From Nemertoderma westbladi (lineage: Eukaryota; Xenacoelomorpha; Nemertodermatida; Nemertodermatidae): 64,000 bases of DNA. The stretch spans positions 102,979 through 166,978 of the forward strand of contig JAUCBJ010008744.1 in the NCBI GenBank assembly GCA_032718475.1, read 5' to 3'. A model generated the notes under the pieces. It made no database searches and was not told the origin of the DNA. It saw only the letters and a list, made by a program, of their open reading frames with translations. Each line of letters opens with the position of its first letter. The stretch's first letter is position 1. Shown piece by piece: positions 1 through 15,000 of this stretch. Made by a program: the position numbers and the translations under genes.

Positions 1-3000
1 GACGTTCCCATTGTCTAAGTGAAGACGTTCCAAGTGTCTATGTGAAGACGTTCCCAGTATCTATGTGAAGTCGTTCCTAGTGTCTATGTGAAGACGTTCC
101 AAGTGTCTATGTGAAGACGTTCCCAGTGTCTATGTGAAGACGTTCCAAGTGTCTATGTGAAGACGTTCCCAGTGTCTATGTGAAGACGTTCCCAGTGTCT
201 ATGTGAAGACGTTCCAAGTGTCTATGTGAAGACGTTCCCAGTGTCTATGTGAAGACGTTCCCAATGTCTATGTGAAGACGTTCCAAGTGTCTATGTGAAG
301 ACGTTCCCAGTGTCTATGTGAAGACATTACCAGTGTCAATGTGAAGACGTTCCCAGTGTCTATGTGAAGACGTTCCAAGTGTCTATGTGAAGACGTTCCC
401 AGTGTCTATGTGAAGACGTTCCCAGTGTCTAAGTGAAGACGTTCCTAGTGTCTATGTGAAGACGTTCCAAGTGTCTATGTGAAGACGTTCCCAGTGTCTA
501 TGTGAAGACGTTCCCAATGTCTATGTGAAGACGTTCCAAGTGTCTATGTGAAGACGTTCCCAGTGTCTATGTGAAGACGTTCCAAGTGTCTATGTGAAGA
601 CGTTCCCAGGGTCTATGTGAAGACGTTCCCAATGTCTATGTGAAGACGTTCCAAGTGTCTATGTGAAGACGTTCCCAGTGTCTATGTGAAGACGTTACCA
701 ATGTCTATGTGAAGACGTTCCAAGTGTCTATGTGAAGACGTTCCCAGTGTCTATGTGAAGACGTTACCAGTGTCTATGTGAAGACGTTCCCAGTGTCTAT
801 GTGAAGACGTTCCAAGTGTCTATGTGAAGACGTTCCCAGTGTCTATGTGAAGACGTTCCCATTGTCAATGTGAAGACGTTCCCAGTGTCTATGTGAAGAC
901 GTTCATGGTGTCTATGTGAAGTCGTTCCCAGTGTCTATGTGAAGACGTTCATGGTGTCTATGTGAAGACGTTCCAAGTGTCTATGTGAAGATGTTCCCAG
1001 TATCTATGTGAAGACGTTCCCAGTGTCTATGTGAAGATGTTCCCAGTGTCTATGTGAAGACGTTCATGGTGTCTATGTGAAGACGTTACCAGTGTCTATG
1101 TGAAGACGTTCCAAGTGTCTATGTGAAGACGTTCCCAGTGTCTATGTGAAGACATTACCAGTGTCAATGTGAAGACGTTCCCAGTGTCTATGTGAAGACG
1201 TTCCAAGTGTCTATGTGAAGACGTTCCCAGTGTCTATGTGAAGACGTTCCCAGTGTCTAAGTGAAGACGTTCCTAGTGTCTATGTGAAGACGTTCCAAGT
1301 GTCTATGTGAAGACGTTCCCAGTGTCTATGTGAAGACGTTCCCAATGTCTATGTGAAGACGTTCCAAGTGTCTATGTGAAGACGTTCCCAGTGTCTATGT
1401 GAAGACGTTCCAAGTGTCTATGTGAAGACGTTCCCAGTGTCTATGTGAAGACGTTCCCAATGTCTATGTGAAGACGTTTCCAGTGTCTATGTGAAGACGT
1501 TCCCAGTGTCTATGTGAAGACGTTCCAAGTGTCTATGTGAAGACGTTCCCAGTGTCTATGTGAAGACGTTCCCAATGTCTATGTGAAGACGTTCCAAGTG
1601 TCTATGTGAAGACGTTCCCAGTGTCTATGTGAAGACGTTACCAGTGTCTATGTGAAGACGTTCCCAGTGTCTATGTGAAGACGTTCCCATTGTCAATGTG
1701 AAGACGTTCCCATTGTATATGTGAAGACGTTCCCAGTGTCTATGTGAAGACGTTCCCAGTGTCTATGTGAAGACGTTCCCAGTGTCTATGTGAAGACGTT
1801 CCCATTGTCAATGTGAAGACGTTCCCAGTGTCTATGTGAAGACGTTCATGGTGTCTATGTGAAGTCGTTCCCAGTGTCTATGTGAAGACGTTCATGGTGT
1901 CTATGTGAAGACGTTCCAAGTGTCTATGTGAAGATGTTCCCAGTATCTATGTGAAGACGTTCCCAGTGTCTATGTGAAGATGTTCCCAGTGTCTATGTGA
2001 AGACGTTCATGGTGTCTATGTGAAGACGTTACCAGTGTCTATGTGGAGACGTTCCCAGTGTCTATGTGAAGACGTTCCCATTGTCAATGTGAAGACGTTC
2101 CCAGTGTCTATGTGAAGACGTTCATGGTGTCTATGTGAAGTCGTTCCCAGTGTCTATGTGAAGACGTTCATGGTGTCTATGTGAAGACGTTCCAAGTGTC
2201 TATGTGAAGATGTTCCCAGTATCTATGTGAAGACGTTCCCAGTGTCTATGTGAAGATGTTCCCAGTATCTATGTGAAGACGTTCCCAGTGTCTATGTGAA
2301 GACGTTCATGGTGTCTATGTGAAGACGTTACCAGTGTCTATGTGAAGACGTTCCCAGTGTCTATGTGAAGACGTTCCCATTGTCAATGTGAAGACGTTCC
2401 CAGTGTCTATGTGAAGACGTTCATGGTGTCTATGTGTAGTCGTTCCCAGTGTCTATGTGAAGACGTTCATGGTGTCTATGTGAAGACGTTCCCAGTGTCT
2501 ATGTGAAGACGTTCATGGTGTCTATGTGAAGACGTTACCAGTGTCTATGTGAAGACGTTCCCAGTGTCTATGTGAAGACGTTCCCAGTGTCTATGTGAAG
2601 ACGTTCCCATTGTCAATGTGAAGACGTTACCATTGTCTATGTGAAGACGTTCCCATTGTCTAAGTGAAGACGTTCCCAGTGTCTATGTGAAGACGTTCCC
2701 AGTGTCTATGTGAAGACGTTCCCATTGTCAATGTGAAGACGTTCCCAGTGTCTATGTGAAGACGTTCCCAGTGTCTATGTGAAGACGTTCCCAGTGTCTA
2801 TGTGAAGACGTTCCCAGTGTCTATGTGAAGACGTTCCCAGTGTCTATATGAAGACGTTCCCAGTGTCTATGTGAAGACGTTCCCATTGTCTAAGTGAAGA
2901 CGTTCCCAGTGTCTATGTGAAGACGTTCCCAGTGTCTATGTGAAGACGTTCCCATTGTCAATGTGAAGACGTTCCCAGTGTCTATGTGAAGACGTTCCCA

Positions 3001-6000
3001 GTGTCTATATGAAGACGTTCCCAGTGTCTATGTGAAGACGTTCCCAGTGTCTATGTGAAGACGTTCCCAGTGTCTATGTGAAGACGTTACCAGTGTCTAT
3101 GTGAAGACGTTACCAGTGTCTATGTGAAGACGTTACCAGTGTCTATGTGAAGACGTTCCCAGTGTCTAAGTGAAGACGTTCCCAGTGTCTATGTGAAGAC
3201 GTTACCAGTGTCTATGTGAAGACGTTCCCAGTGTCTATGTGAAGACGTTCCCAGTGTCTATGTGAAGACGTTCCCAGTGTCTATGTGAAGACGTTACCAG
3301 TGTCTATGTGAAGACGTTCCCAGTGTCTAAGTGAAGACGTTCCCAGTGTCTATGTGAAGTCGTTCCCAGTGTCTATGTGAAGACGTTCCCAGTGTCTATG
3401 TGAAGACGTTACCAGTGTCTATGTGAAGACGTTCCCAGTGTCTAAGTGAAGACGTTCCCAGTGTCTATGTGAAGTCGTTCCCAGTGTCTATGTGAAGACG
3501 TTCCCAGTGTCTATGTGAAGACGTTCCCAGTGTATATGTGAAGACGTTCCCAGTGTCTAAGTGAAGACGTTCCCAGTGTCTATGTGAAGTCGTTCCCAGT
3601 GTCTATGTGAAGACGTTCCCAGTGTCTATGTGAAGACGTTCATGGTGTCTATGTGAAGTCGTTCCCAGTGTCTATGTGAAGACGTTCATGGTGTCTATGT
3701 GAAGACGTTTCCAGTGTCTATATGAAGACGTTTCCAGTGTCTATGTGAAGACATTCCCAGTGTCTATGTGAAGACGTTCCCAGTGTCTATGTGAAGACAT
3801 TCCCAGTGTCTATGTGAAGACGTTCCCAGTGTCTATGTGAAGACGTTCATGGTGTCTATGTGAAGACGTTCCCAGTGTCTATGTGAAGTCGTTCCTAGTG
3901 TCTATGTGAAGACATTCCCAGTGTCTATGTGAAGACGTTCCCAGTGTCTATGTGAAGACGTTCATGGTGTCTATGTGAAGTCGTTCCCAGTGTCTATGTG
4001 AAGACGTTCATGGTGTCTATGTGAAGACGTTTCCAGTGTCTATATGAAGACGTTTCCAGTGTCTATGTGAAGACATTCCCAGTGTCTATGTGAAGACGTT
4101 CCCAGTGTCTATGTGAAGACGTTCATGGTGTCTATGTGAAGTCGTTCCCAGTGTCTATGTGAAGACGTTCATGGTGTCTATGTGAAGACGTTTCCAGTGT
4201 CTATATGAAGACGTTTCCAGTGTCTATGTGAAGACATTCCCAGTGTCTATGTGAAGTCGTTCCCAGTGTCTATGTGAAGACATTCCCAGTGTCTATGTGA
4301 AGACGTTCCCAGTGTCTATGTGAAGACGTTCCCAGTGTCTATGTGAAGACGTTCATGGTGTCTATGTGAAGACGTTCCCAGTGTCTATGTGAAGTCGTTC
4401 CCAGTGTCTATGTGAAGACATTCCCAGTGTCTATGTGAAGTCGTTCCCAGTGTCTATGTGAAGACATTCCCAGTGTCTATGTGAAGACGTTCCCAGTGTC
4501 TATGTGAAGACGTTCCCAGTGTCTATGTGAAGACGTTCATGGTGTCTATGTGAAGACGTTTCCAGTGTCTATATGAAGACGTTCATGGTGTCTATGTGAA
4601 GACGTTCCCAGTGTCTATGTGAAGACGTTCCCAGTGTCTATGTGAAGACGTTCCCAGTGTCTATGTGAAGTCGGTCCCAGTGTCTATGTGAAGTCAGTCC
4701 CAGTGTCTATGTGAAGACGTTCCCAGTGTCTATGTGAAGACATTCCCAGTGTCTATGTGAAGACGTTCCCAGTGTCTATGTGAAGACGTTCCCAGTGTCT
4801 ATGTGAAGACGTTACCAGTGTCTATGTGAAGACGTTCCCAGTGTCTATGTGAAGACGTTCCCAGTGTCTATGTGAAGACGTTCCCAGTGTCTATGTGAAG
4901 ACGTTCCCAGTGTCTATGTGAAGACATTCCCAGTGTCTATGTGAAGACGTTACCAGTGTCTATGTGAAGACGTTCCCAGTGTCTATGTGAAGTCGTTCCA
5001 AGTGTCTATGTGAAGACATTCCCAGTGTCTATGTGAAGTCGTTCCCAGTGTCTATGTGAAGACATTCCCAGTGTCTATGTGAAGACGTTCCCAGTGTCTA
5101 TGTGAAGACGTTCCCAGTGTCTATGTGAAGACATTCCCAGTGTCTATGTGAAGACGTTCCCAGTGTCTATGTGAAGACGTTCCCAGTGTCTATGTGAAGA
5201 CGTTCCCAGTGTCTATGTGAAGACGTTCCCAGTGTCTATGTGAAGACGTTACCAGTGTCTATGTGAAGACGTTCCCAGTGTCTATGTGAAGTCGTTCCCA
5301 GTGTCTATGTGAAGACGTTCCCAGTGTCTATGTGAAGTCGTTACCAGTGTCTATGTGAAGACGTTCCCAGTGTCTATGTGAAGACGTTCCCAGTGTCTAT
5401 GTGAAGTCGTTCCCAGTGTCTATGTGAAGACGTTCCCAGTGTCTATGTGAAGTCGTTACCAGTGTCTATGTGAAGACATTCCCAGTGTCTATGTGAAGAC
5501 GTTCCCAGTGTCTATGTGAAGACGTTCCCAGTGTCTATGTGAAGTCGTTACCAGTGTCTATGTGAAGACATTCCCAGTGTCTATGTGAAGACGTTCCCAG
5601 TGTCTATGTGAAGTCGTTACCAGTGTCTATGTGAAGTCGTTACCAGTGTCTATGTGAAGTCGTTACCAGTGTCTATGTGAAGTCGTTACCAGTGTCTATG
5701 TGAAGTCGTTACCAGTGTCTATGTGAAGTCGTTACCAGTGTCTATGTGAAGTCGTTACCAGTGTCTATGTGAAGACATTCCCAGTGTCTATGTGAAGACG
5801 TTCCCAGTGTCTATGTGAAGTCGTTACCAGTGTCTATGTGAAGACATTCCCAGTGTCTATGTGAAGACGTTCCCAGTGTCTATGTGAAGACGTTCCCAGT
5901 GTCTATGTGAAGACATTCCCAGTGTCTATGTGAAGTCGTTCCCAGTGTCTATGTGAAGACATTCCCAGTGTCTATGTGAAGACGTTCCCAGTGTCTATGT

Positions 6001-9000
6001 GAAGACGTTCCCAGTGTCTATGTGAAGACATTCCCAGTGTCTATGTGAAGACGTTCCCAGTGTCTATGTGAAGACGTTTCCAGTGTCTATATGAAGACGT
6101 TCATGGTGTCTATGTGAAGACGTTCCCAGTGTCTATGTGAAGACGTTCATGGTGTCTATGTGAAGACGTTCCCAGTGTCTATGTGAAGACGTTCATGGTG
6201 TCTATGTGAAGACGTTCCCAGTGTCTATGTGAAGTCGTTCCCAGTGTCTATGTGAAGACATTCCCAGTGTCTATGTGAAGTCGTTCCCAGTGTCTATGTG
6301 AAGACATTCCCAGTGTCTATGTGAAGACGTTCCCAGTGTCTATGTGAAGACGTTCCCAGTGTCTATGTGAAGACGTTCCCAGTGTCTATGTGAAGACGTT
6401 CCCAGTGTCTATGTGAAGACGTTCATGGTGTCTATGTGAAGACGTTCCCAGTGTCTATGTGAAGACGTTCATGGTGTCTATGTGAAGACGTTCCCAGTGT
6501 CTATGTGAAGACGTTCATGGTGTCTATGTGAAGACGTTCCCAGTGTCTATGTGAAGTCGTTCCCAGTGTCTATGTGAAGACATTCCCAGTGTCTATGTGA
6601 AGTCGTTCCCAGTGTCTATGTGAAGACATTCCCAGTGTCTATGTGAAGACGTTCCCAGTGTCTATGTGAAGACGTTCCCAGTGTCTATGTGAAGACGTTC
6701 CCAGTGTCTATGTGAAGTCGTTCCCAGTGTCTATGTGAAGACATTCCCAGTGTCTATGTGAAGTCGTTCCCAGTGTCTATGTGAAGTCGTTCCCAGTGTC
6801 TATGTGAAGACATTCCCAGTGTCTATGTGAAGACGTTCCCAGTGTCTATGTGAAGACGTTTCCAGTGTCTATATGAAGACGTTCATGGTGTCTATGTGAA
6901 GACGTTCCCAGTGTCTATGTGAAGACGTTCCCAGTGTCTATGTGAAGACATTCCCAGTGTCTATGTGAAGACGTTCCCAGTGTCTATGTGAAGACGTTCC
7001 CAGTGTCTATGTGAAGTCGTTCCCAGTGTCTATGTGAAGACATTCCCAGTGTCTATGTGAAGACATTCCCAGTGTCTATGTGAAGACGTTCCCAGTGTCT
7101 ATGTGAAGACGTTCCCAGTGTCTATGTGAAGACATTCCCAGTGTCTATGTGAAGACGTTCCCAGTGTCTATGTGAAGACGTTTCCAGTGTCTATATGAAG
7201 ACGTTCATGGTGTCTATGTGAAGACGTTCCCAGTGTCTATGTGAAGACGTTCCCAGTGTCTATGTGAAGACATTCCCAGTGTCTATGTGAAGACGTTCCC
7301 AGTGTCTATGTGAAGACGTTCCCAGTGTCTATGTGAAGTCGTTCCCAGTGTCTATGTGAAGACATTCCCAGTGTCTATGTGAAGACATTCCCAGTGTCTA
7401 TGTGAAGTCGTTCCCAGTGTCTATGTGAAGACGTTCCCAGTGTCTATGTGAAGACATTCCCAGTGTCTATGTGAAGACGTTCCCAGTGTCTATGTGAAGA
7501 CATTCCCAGTGTCTATGTGAAGTCGTTCCCAGTGTCTATGTGAAGACATTCCCAGTGTCTATGTGAAGACGTTCCCAGTGTCTATGTGAAGACGTTCCCA
7601 GTGTCTATGTGAAGACATTCCCAGTGTCTATGTGAAGACGTTCCCAGTGTCTATGTGAAGACATTCCCAGTGTCTATGTGAAGTCGTTCCCAGTGTCTAT
7701 GTGAAGACATTCCCAGTGTCTATGTGAAGACGTTCCCAGTGTCTATGTGAAGACGTTCCCAGTGTCTATGTGAAGACATTCCCAGTGTCTATGTGAAGAC
7801 GTTCCCAGTGTCTATGTGAAGACATTCCCAGTGTCTATGTGAAGTCGTTCCCAGTGTCTATGTGAAGACATTCCCAGTGTCTATGTGAAGATGTTCCCAG
7901 TGTCTATGTGAAGACGTTCCCAGTGTCTATGTGAAGACATTCCCAGTGTCTATGTGAAGACGTTCCCAGTGTCTATGTGAAGACGTTTCCAGTGTCTATA
8001 TGAAGACGTTCATGGTGTCTATGTGAAGTCGTTCCCAGTGTCTATGTGAAGACATTCCCAGTGTCTATGTGAAGACGTTCCCAGTGTCTATGTGAAGACA
8101 TTCCCAGTGTCTATGTGAAGTCGTTCCCAGTGTCTATGTGAAGACATTCCCAGTGTCTATGTGAAGACGTTCCCAGTGTCTATGTGAAGACGTTCCCAGT
8201 GTCTATGTGAAGACATTCCCAGTGTCAATGTGAAGACGTTCCCAGTGTCTATGTGAAGACGTTTCCAGTGTCTATATGAAGACGTTCATGGTGTCTATGT
8301 GAAGACGTTCCCAGTGTCTATGTGAAGACGTTCATGGTGTCTATGTGAAGACGTTCCCAGTGTCTATGTGAAGACGTTCATGGTGTCTATGTGAAGACGT
8401 TCCCAGTGTCTATGTGAAGTCGTTCCCAGTGTCTATGTGAAGACATTCCCAGTGTCTATGTGAAGTCGTTCCCAGTGTCTATGTGAAGACATTCCCAGTG
8501 TCTATGTGAAGACGTTCCCAGTGTCTATGTGAAGACGTTCCCAGTGTCTATGTGAAGACGTTCCCAGTGTCTATGTGAAGACGTTCCCAGTGTCTATGTG
8601 AAGACGTTCATGGTGTCTATGTGAAGACGTTCCCAGTGTCTATGTGAAGACGTTCATGGTGTCTATGTGAAGACGTTCCCAGTGTCTATGTGAAGACGTT
8701 CCATGGTGTCTATGTGAAGACGTTCCCAGTGTCTATGTGAAGTCGTTCCCAGTGTCTATGTGAAGACATTCCCAGTGTCTATGTGAAGTCGTTCCCAGTG
8801 TCTATGTGAAGACATTCCCAGTGTCTATGTGAAGACGTTCCCAGTGTCTATGTGAAGACGTTCCCAGTGTCTATGTGAAGACGTTCCCAGTGTCTATGTG
8901 AAGACGTTCCCAGTGTCTATGTGAAGACGTTCATGGTGTCTATGTGAAGACATTCCCAGTGTCTATGTGAAGACGTTCCCAGTGTCTATGTGAAGACATT

Positions 9001-12000
9001 CCCAGTGTCTATGTGAAGTCGTTCCCAGTGTCTATGTGAAGACATTCCCAGTGTCTATGTGAAGACGTTCCCAGTGTCTATGTGAAGACGTTCCCAGTGT
9101 CTATGTGAAGACATTCCCAGTGTCTATGTGAAGACGTTCCCAGTGTCTATGTGAAGACATTCCCAGTGTCTATGTGAAGTCGTTCCCAGTGTCTATGTGA
9201 AGACATTCCCAGTGTCTATGTGAAGACGTTCCCAGTGTCTATGTGAAGACGTTCCCAGTGTCTATGTGAAGACATTCCCAGTGTCTATGTGAAGACGTTC
9301 CCAGTGTCTATGTGAAGACATTCCCAGTGTCTATGTGAAGTCGTTCCCAGTGTCTATGTGAAGACATTCCCAGTGTCTATGTGAAGATGTTCCCAGTGTC
9401 TATGTGAAGACGTTCCCAGTGTCTATGTGAAGACATTCCCAGTGTCTATGTGAAGACGTTCCCAGTGTCTATGTGAAGACGTTTCCAGTGTCTATATGAA
9501 GACGTTCATGGTGTCTATGTGAAGTCGTTCCCAGTGTCTATGTGAAGACATTCCCAGTGTCTATGTGAAGACGTTCCCAGTGTCTATGTGAAGACATTCC
9601 CAGTGTCTATGTGAAGTCGTTCCCAGTGTCTATGTGAAGACATTCCCAGTGTCTATGTGAAGACGTTCCCAGTGTCTATGTGAAGACGTTCCCAGTGTCT
9701 ATGTGAAGACATTCCCAGTGTCTATGTGAAGACGTTCCCAGTGTCTATGTGAAGACGTTTCCAGTGTCTATATGAAGACGTTCATGGTGTCTATGTGAAG
9801 ACGTTCCCAGTGTCTATGTGAAGACGTTCATGGTGTCTATGTGAAGACGTTCCCAGTGTCTATGTGAAGACGTTCATGGTGTCTATGTGAAGACGTTCCC
9901 AGTGTCTATGTGAAGTCGTTCCCAGTGTCTATGTGAAGACATTCCCAGTGTCTATGTGAAGTCGTTCCCAGTGTCTATGTGAAGACATTCCCAGTGTCTA
10001 TGTGAAGACGTTCCCAGTGTCTATGTGAAGACGTTCCCAGTGTCTATGTGAAGACGTTCCCAGTGTCTATGTGAAGACGTTCCCAGTGTCTATGTGAAGA
10101 CGTTCATGGTGTCTATGTGAAGACGTTCCCAGTGTCTATGTGAAGACGTTCATGGTGTCTATGTGAAGACGTTCCCAGTGTCTATGTGAAGACGTTCATG
10201 GTGTCTATGTGAAGACGTTCCCAGTGTCTATGTGAAGTCGTTCCCAGTGTCTATGTGAAGACATTCCCAGTGTCTATGTGAAGTCGTTCCCAGTGTCTAT
10301 GTGAAGACATTCCCAGTGTCTATGTGAAGACGTTCCCAGTGTCTATGTGAAGACGTTCCCAGTGTCTATGTGAAGACGTTCCCAGTGTCTATGTGAAGAC
10401 GTTCCCAGTGTCTATGTGAAGACGTTCATGGTGTCTATGTGAAGACGTTCCCAGTGTCTATGTGAAGACATTCCCAGTGTCTATGTGAAGACGTTCCAAG
10501 TGTCTATGTGAAGACGTTCCCAGTGTCTATGTGAAGACGTTCCCAGTGTCTATGTGAAGACGTTCCCAGTGTCTATGTGAAGACGTTCATGGTGTCTATG
10601 TGAAGACGTTTCCAGTGTCTATATGAAGACGTTTCCAGTGTCTATGTGAAGACATTCCCAGTGTCTATGTGAAGTCGTTCCCAGTGTCTATGTGAAGACA
10701 TTCCCAGTGTCTATGTGAAGACGTTCCCAGTGTCTATGTGAAGACGTTCCCAGTGTCTATGTGAAGACGTTCATGGTGTCTATGTGAAGACGTTCCCAGT
10801 GTCTATGTGAAGTCGTTCCCAGTGTCTATGTGAAGACGTTCCCAGTGTCTATGTGAAGACGTTACCAGTGTCTATGTGAAGACATTCCCAGTGTCTATGT
10901 GAAGACGTTCCCAGTGTCTATGTGAAGACGTTCCCAGTGTCTATGTGAAGACATTCCCAGTGTCTATGTGAAGACGTTCCCAGTGTCTATGTGAAGACAT
11001 TCCCAGTGTCTATGTGAAGATGTTCCAAGTGTCTATGTGAAGACGTTCCCAGTGTCTATGTGAAGACGTTCATGGTGTCTATGTGAAGACGTTTCCAGTG
11101 TCTATATGAAGACGTTTCCAGTGTCTATGTGAAGACATTCCCAGTGTCTATGTGAAGTCGTTCCCAGTGTCTATATGAAGACATTCCCAGTGTCTATGTG
11201 AAGACGTTCCCAGTGTCTATGTGAAGACGTTCCCAGTGTCTATGTGAAGACATTCCCAGTGTCTATGTGAAGACGTTCCCAGTGTCTATGTGAAGACATT
11301 CCCAGTGTCTATGTGAAGATGTTCCAAGTGTCTATGTGAAGACATTCCCAGTGTCTATGTGAAGACGTTCCCAGTGTCTATGTGAAGACATTCCCAGTGT
11401 CTATGTGAAGATGTTCCAAGTGTCTATGTGAAGACGTTCCCAGTGTCTATGTGAAGTCGTTCCCAGTATCTATGTGAAGTCGTTCCTAGTGTCTATGTGA
11501 AGACGTTCCAAGTGTCTATGTGAAGACGTTCCCAGTGTCTATGTGAAGACGTTCCCAGTGTCTATGTGAAGACGTTCCCAGTGTCTATGTGAAGACGTTC
11601 ATGGTGTCTATGTGAAGTCGTTCCCAGTGTCTATGTGAAGACGTTCATGGTGTCTATGTGAAGACGTTTCCAGTGTCTATATGAAGACGTTTCCAGTGTC
11701 TATGTGAAGACATTCCCAGTGTCTATGTGAAGACGTTCCCAGTGTCTATGTGAAGACGTTCATGGTGTCTATGTGAAGTCGTTCCCAGTGTCTATGTGAA
11801 GACGTTCATGGTGTCTATGTGAAGACGTTTCCAGTGTCTATATGAAGACGTTTCCAGTGTCTATGTGAAGACATTCCCAGTGTCTATGTGAAGACGTTCC
11901 CAGTGTCTATGTGAAGACGTTCATGGTGTCTATGTGAAGACGTTCATGGTGTCTATGTGAAGACGTTCCCAGTGTCTATGTGAAGACGTTCCCAGTGTCT

Positions 12001-15000
12001 ATGTGAAGACATTCCCAGTGTCTATGTGAAGACGTTCCCAGTGTCTATGTGAAGACATTCCCAGTGTCTATGTGAAGATGTTCCAAGTGTCTATGTGAAG
12101 ACGTTCCCAGTGTCTATGTGAAGTCGTTCCCAGTATCTATGTGAAGTCGTTCCTAGTGTCTATGTGAAGACGTTCCAAGTGTCTATGTGAAGACGTTCCC
12201 AGTGTCTATGTGAAGACGTTCCCAGTGTCTATGTGAAGACGTTCCCAGTGTCTATGTGAAGACGTTCATGGTGTCTATGTGAAGTCGTTCCCAGTGTCTA
12301 TGTGAAGACGTTCATGGTGTCTATGTGAAGACGTTTCCAGTGTCTATATGAAGACGTTTCCAGTGTCTATGTGAAGACATTCCCAGTGTCTATGTGAAGA
12401 CGTTCCCAGTGTCTATGTGAAGACGTTCATGGTGTCTATGTGAAGTCGTTCCCAGTGTCTATGTGAAGACGTTCATGGTGTCTATGTGAAGTCGTTCCCA
12501 GTGTCTATGTGAAGACGTTCATGGTGTCTATGTGAAGACGTTCCCAGTGTCTATGTGAAGACGTTCATGGTGTCTATGTGAAGACGTTACCAGTGTCTAT
12601 GTGAAGACGTTCCAAGTGGCTATGTGAAGACGTTCCCATTGTATATGTGAAGACGTTCCCATTGTCTAAGTGAAGACGTTCCCAGTGTCTATGTGAAGTC
12701 GTTCCCAGTGTCTATGTGAAGTCGTTCCCAGTGTCTATGTGAAGACGTTCCCAGTGTCTATGTGAAGACGTTCCCAGTGTCTATGTGAAGACGTTCCCAG
12801 TGTCTATGTGAAGACGTTACCAGTGTCTATGTGAAGACGTTCCCAGTGGCTATGTGAAGACGTTCCCATTGTATATGTGAAGACGTTCCCAGTGTCTATG
12901 TGAAGACGTTCCCAGTGTCTATGTGAAGACATTCCCAGTGTCTATGTAAAGACGTTACCAGTGTCTATGTGAAGACGTTCCCAGTGTCTATGTGAAGACA
13001 TTCCCAGTGTCTATGTGAAGACGTTACCAGTGTCTATGTGAAGACGTTCCCAGTGTCTATGTGAAGACGTTCCCAGTGTCTATGTGAAGACGTTCCCAGT
13101 GTCTATGTGAAGACGTTCCCAGTGTCTATGTGAAGACATTCCCAGTGTCTATGTGAAGACGTTACCAGTGTCTATGTGAAGACGTTCCCAGTGTCTATGT
13201 GAAGACGTTCCCAGTGTCTATGTGAAGACGTTCCCAGTGTCTATGTGAAGACGTTCCAAGTGTCTATGTGAAGACGTTCCCAGTGTCTATGTGAAGACAT
13301 TACCAGTGTCAATGTGAAGACGTTCCCAGTGTCTATGTGAAGACGTTCCAAGTGTCTATGTGAAGACGTTCCCAGTGTCTATGTGAAGACGTTCCCAATG
13401 TCTATGTGAAGACGTTCCTAGTGTCTATGTGAAGACGTTTCCAGTGTCTATGTGAAGACGTTCCCAGTGTCTATGTGAAGACGTTCCAAGTGTCTATGTG
13501 AAGACGTTCCCAGTGTCTATGTGAAGACGTTCCCAATGTCTATGTGAAGACGTTCCAAGTGTCTATGTGAAGACGTTCCCAGTGTCTATGTGAAGACGTT
13601 CCCAGTGTCTATGTGAAGACGTTCCCAGTGTCTATGTGAAGACGTTACCAGTGTCTATGTGAAGACGTTCCCAGTGGCTATGTGAAGACGTTCCCATTGT
13701 CTATGTGAAGACGTTCCCAGTGTCTATGTGAAGACGTTCCCAGTGTCTATGTGAAGACGTTCCCAGTGTCTATGTGAAGACGTTACCAGTGTCTATGTGA
13801 AGACGTTCCCAGTGTCTATGTGAAGACGTTCCCAGTGTCTATGTGAAGACGTTCCCAGTGTCTATGTGAAGACGTTCTCAGTGTCTATGTGAAGACGTTC
13901 CCAGTGTCTATGTGAAGACGTTCCCAGTGTCTATGTGAAGACGTTCCCAGTGTCTATGTGAAGACGTTCCCAGTGTCTATGTGAAGACGTTCCCAGTGTC
14001 AATGTGAAGACGTTCCCAGTGTCTATGTGAAGACGTTCCCAGTGTCTATGTGAAGACGTTCCCAGTGTCTATGTGAAGACGTTCCCAATGTCTATGTGAA
14101 GACGTTCCAGTGTCTATGTGAAGACGTTCCCAGTGTCTATGTGAAGACGTTCCCAGTGTCTATGTGAAGACGTTCCCAGTGTCTATGTGAAGACGTTCCC
14201 AGTGTCTATGTGAAGACGTTCCCAGTGTCTATGTGAAGACGTTCCCAGTGTCTATGTGAAGACGTTCCCAGTGTCTATGTGAAGACGTTCCCAGTGTCTA
14301 TGTGAAGACGTTCCCAGTGTCTATGTGAAGACGTTCCCAGTGTCTATGTGAAGACGTTCCCAGTGTCTATGTGAAGACGTTCATGGTGTCTATGTGAAGA
14401 CGTTCCCAGTGTCTATGTGAAGACGTTCAGTGTCTATGTGAAGACGTTCCAGTGTCTATGTGAAGACGTTCCCAGTGTCTATGTGAAGACGTTCCCAGTG
14501 TCTATGTGAAGACGTTCCCAGTGTCTATGTGAAGACGTTCCAGTGTCTATGTGAAGACGTTCCCAGTGTCTATGTGAAGACGTTCCCAGTGTCTATGTGA
14601 AGACGTTCCCAGTGTCTATGTGAAGACGTTCCCAGTGTCTATGTGAAGACGTTCATGGTGTCTATGTGAAGTCGTTCCCAGTGTCTATGTGAAGACGTTC
14701 CCAGTGTCTATGTGAAGACGTTCCCAGTGTCTATGTGAAGACGTTCCCAGTGTCTATGTGAAGACGTTCCCAGTGTCTATGTGAAGACGTTCCCATGTCA
14801 TGTGAAGTCGTTCCCAGTGTCTATGTGAAGACGTTCCCATTGTCAATGTGAAGACGTTCCCAGTGTCTATGTGAAGACGTTCCCAGTGTCTATGTGAAGA
14901 CGTTCCCAGTGTCTATGTGAAGACGTTCCCAGTGTCTATGTGAAGACGTTCCCAGTGTCTATGTGAAGACGTTCCCAGTGTCTATGTGAAGACGTTCCCA